This document shows, piece after piece, positions 62,818-64,000 of a stretch of DNA of 64,000 nt. Position 1 is the stretch's first letter. Each line of letters opens with the position of its first letter. The position numbers were made by a program, and so were the translations under genes. The stretch is from Ferrimonas sp048263965 (GTDB lineage Bacteria; Pseudomonadota; Gammaproteobacteria; Enterobacterales; Shewanellaceae), in the NCBI RefSeq assembly GCF_048263965.1, contig NZ_JBLXDO010000005.1, positions 62,001 to 126,000 of the forward strand. The letters are read 5' to 3'. The notes under the pieces were generated by a model. It searched no databases, was not told the DNA's origin, and saw nothing but the letters and a program-made list of their open reading frames with translations.

Positions 62818-62833
62818 ATATTGCATACAATAT
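62818..62833. promoter_or_regulatory. Operator ATATTGCATACAATAT in the divergent hydroxyproline promoter
   Basis: A palindrome with 6-bp arms around CATA, 135 bp before the dehydratase start and 73 bp before the HPC deaminase start. Its exact reverse complement lies at 42333-42348. The core fits GntR/FadR-type sites; the regulator is not in the window. Confidence 0.78.
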
Positions 62834-62905
62834 ACATATCAGCCATGATGATTTCCAGGCTGATAGTCAGCCCTGTGTATGGAAAACAATAAGGAAAGAT
62901 TCCCC

Positions 62906-63820
62906 ATGAAGGTAACCTGGAACGGCGTCTATCCGGCGATCTCCACCCAGTTTCACGACGACGGCAGCATCAACTTTGAGTCCAATGCCCGCATGCTCAA
63001 TCAACTGATTGAAGATGGCGTCGACGGCATCATCGCCCTGGGTACAGTCGGCGAAAACTGCTCCCTGAGCCCACAGGAGAAGCGGGACTTTCTCAAACAC
63101 ACGCTGGAGGTGGCCGCCGGCCGCATACCAGTGATCAGCGGCTGCGCCGAGACCACCACAGAGTTCGCCAAAAGCTTCGTCAAAGACGCAGAAGCCCTTG
63201 GGGTAGACGGCATCATGCTGTTGCCCGGCATGGTATATCGCGCCAACCGTGAGGAGACCCTGTATCACTATCAGCAGGTGTCCCGGGCCACCACCCTGCC
63301 TATCATGATCTACAACAACCCGGTGACCTACGGCGTGGATGTGGACCTGGAGATGACCCAGGTATTGGCCAAGGAGAGAAACATCGTCGCCATCAAGGAG
63401 TCCACCACAGACACTCGCCGCATTACCGAACTGCACAACCAGTTTGGTGACAGGTTTATTGTGTTTTGCGGTGTCGACGACATCGCCCTGGAGAGCGTTA
63501 TGCTGGGTGCTACAGGCTGGATCTCCGGCTTGACCAACGTCTTTCCCAGAGAATCTGTGGCCATCATGAAACTGGCACGAGCGGGTCGCTATCAGGAGGC
63601 CAGGGAGATCTGGCGCTGGTTCCTGCCCCTGCTGCGATTGGACACCGTGCCCCACCTGGTCCAGTGCATCAAATTGGCCGAGCAGTTGGCGGGAAGAGGC
63701 AGTGAAAACGTACGGGCGCCCAGGCTGCCCCTCTCCGGCGCCGAGCGAGCGCGGGTGACTAAGGTTTATGAAGACGCCATCGCCACCCGCCCCGATCTGA
63801 GTCAATTCAATCTGGACTGA
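62906..63820 (+). CDS. Delta1-pyrroline-4-hydroxy-2-carboxylate deaminase (DapA superfamily)
   Basis: 304 aa from ATG 62906 (AAGGAA 10 nt upstream; the in-frame ATG at 62879 adds nine polar residues). Family-typical Tyr is in MIYNNPVTYG and the Schiff-base Lys in VAIKESTTD. The GTVGEN substrate loop is also present. DapA homologues in hydroxyproline clusters deaminate HPC to alpha-ketoglutarate semialdehyde. Context, not sequence alone, excludes lysine biosynthesis. Confidence 0.9.
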   Translation: MKVTWNGVYPAISTQFHDDGSINFESNARMLNQLIEDGVDGIIALGTVGENCSLSPQEKRDFLKHTLEVAAGRIPVISGCAETTTEFAKSFVKDAEALGVDGIMLLPGMVYRANREETLYHYQQVSRATTLPIMIYNNPVTYGVDVDLEMTQVLAKERNIVAIKESTTDTRRITELHNQFGDRFIVFCGVDDIALESVMLGATGWISGLTNVFPRESVAIMKLARAGRYQEAREIWRWFLPLLRLDTVPHLVQCIKLAEQLAGRGSENVRAPRLPLSGAERARVTKVYEDAIATRPDLSQFNLD

Positions 63821-63830
63821 GGAGGACGCC

Positions 63831-64000
63831 ATGTTAAAGGGAACCTTTGCCTGCATCGATGCCCATACCTGTGGCAATCCGGTGCGACTGGTGACCAGCG
63901 GCCATCCGAACCTCAAGGGCAGCACCATGAGCGAGAAGCGCCAGGATTTCCTGGCGCATCACGACTGGATTCGCCGCGCGCTGATGTTCGAGCCCAGGGG
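63831..64000 (+). CDS. 4-hydroxyproline 2-epimerase, 5' part
   Basis: The first 56 codons are present, starting 10 nt after the deaminase stop with GGAGGA upstream; the rest lies beyond the window. Opens MLKGTFACIDAHTCGNPVRLV and carries STMSEKRQDF and HHDWIRRALMFEPRG, all typical of 4-hydroxyproline epimerase. It interconverts trans-4-hydroxy-L-proline and cis-4-hydroxy-D-proline. The catalytic Cys pair is outside the visible part. Confidence 0.9.
   Translation, partial: MLKGTFACIDAHTCGNPVRLVTSGHPNLKGSTMSEKRQDFLAHHDWIRRALMFEPR

Noticed and set aside
62906..63820. DapA (4-hydroxy-tetrahydrodipicolinate synthase) for lysine synthesis
   Set aside because: Context (epimerase, D-amino-acid dehydrogenase, hydroxyproline dehydratase) indicates HPC deaminase.
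1..64000. CRISPR arrays, tRNA or rRNA genes, prophage or intact insertion sequences
   Set aside because: No repeat arrays, tRNA-like cloverleafs or transposase/integrase genes were seen; hairpins found are best read as terminators.

Overview
The window reads as a chromosomal segment of a GC-rich marine gammaproteobacterium, most likely an Alteromonadales member close to Ferrimonas or Shewanella. This is an inference from gene content: sbcCD, rhlE, speG, pdxH, a beta-type carbonic anhydrase, a thiamine-regulated TonB receptor operon, hydroxyproline catabolism and a respiratory reductive dehalogenase. I see no rRNA, tRNA, CRISPR array, prophage or intact insertion sequence. Two AT-rich gene-free stretches (about 44.4-45.1 kb and 54.15-54.63 kb) stand out from the GC-rich coding background.

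Layout. 0-5.7 kb: a truncated unknown membrane protein, a large unknown secreted protein facing a Crp/Fnr regulator, an ICMT-like membrane methyltransferase and a small periplasmic protein. 5.7-12.4 kb: an MscS channel, the SbcCD nuclease pair and a YdjA-like nitroreductase. 12.4-19.4 kb: a highly charged helical secreted protein, a very large HD-GYP sensor, a CHMI-like isomerase overlapping an epimerase, DoxX and a DUF6279 lipoprotein. 19.4-23.4 kb: a TPP-riboswitch operon (TonB receptor, thiamine-binding YkoF-like protein, PnuT-like permease, thiamine kinase), together an outer-membrane-to-cytosol thiamine salvage route. 23.5-31.8 kb: YcfL, two hotdog thioesterases, a MarR/MAPEG divergent pair with CAAT/ATTG operators, a GST-like protein, HinT, an M61 peptidase, a Crp-like regulator, YgjV and a 57-aa protein. 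31.8-42.4 kb: carbonic anhydrase, a GNAT acetyltransferase, PdxH, AraC/EamA, a TraF-like outer membrane protein, an M13 peptidase, SpeG and an M24 peptidase.

42.4-50.2 kb: a TPR lipoprotein, an unknown protein, then a tight five-gene operon (LolA-like periplasmic protein, two FtsX-type permeases, a LolD-type ATPase, an outer membrane barrel) that looks like a complete envelope lipid or lipoprotein transport machine. 50.2-56.5 kb: a reductive dehalogenase operon (RdhA, membrane anchor, NosR/RdhC-like flavoprotein, a 48-aa one-helix membrane protein and a LuxR-type regulator) facing an outer membrane channel of the phenol-degradation family and a LysR regulator. A perfect 9+1+9 palindrome and an FNR-like box lie upstream of rdhA.

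56.7-64 kb: a short conserved-looking protein, RhlE, an AhpD-like protein and two unknown small proteins, then a divergent hydroxyproline locus: a D-amino-acid (D-hydroxyproline) dehydrogenase and a trans-3-hydroxyproline dehydratase on the minus strand, a DapA-like HPC deaminase and the start of 4-hydroxyproline epimerase on the plus strand. The 16-bp operator in that divergent promoter recurs exactly (reverse-complemented) about 20 kb away, directly in front of the M24 peptidase, which ties that peptidase to the same regulon.
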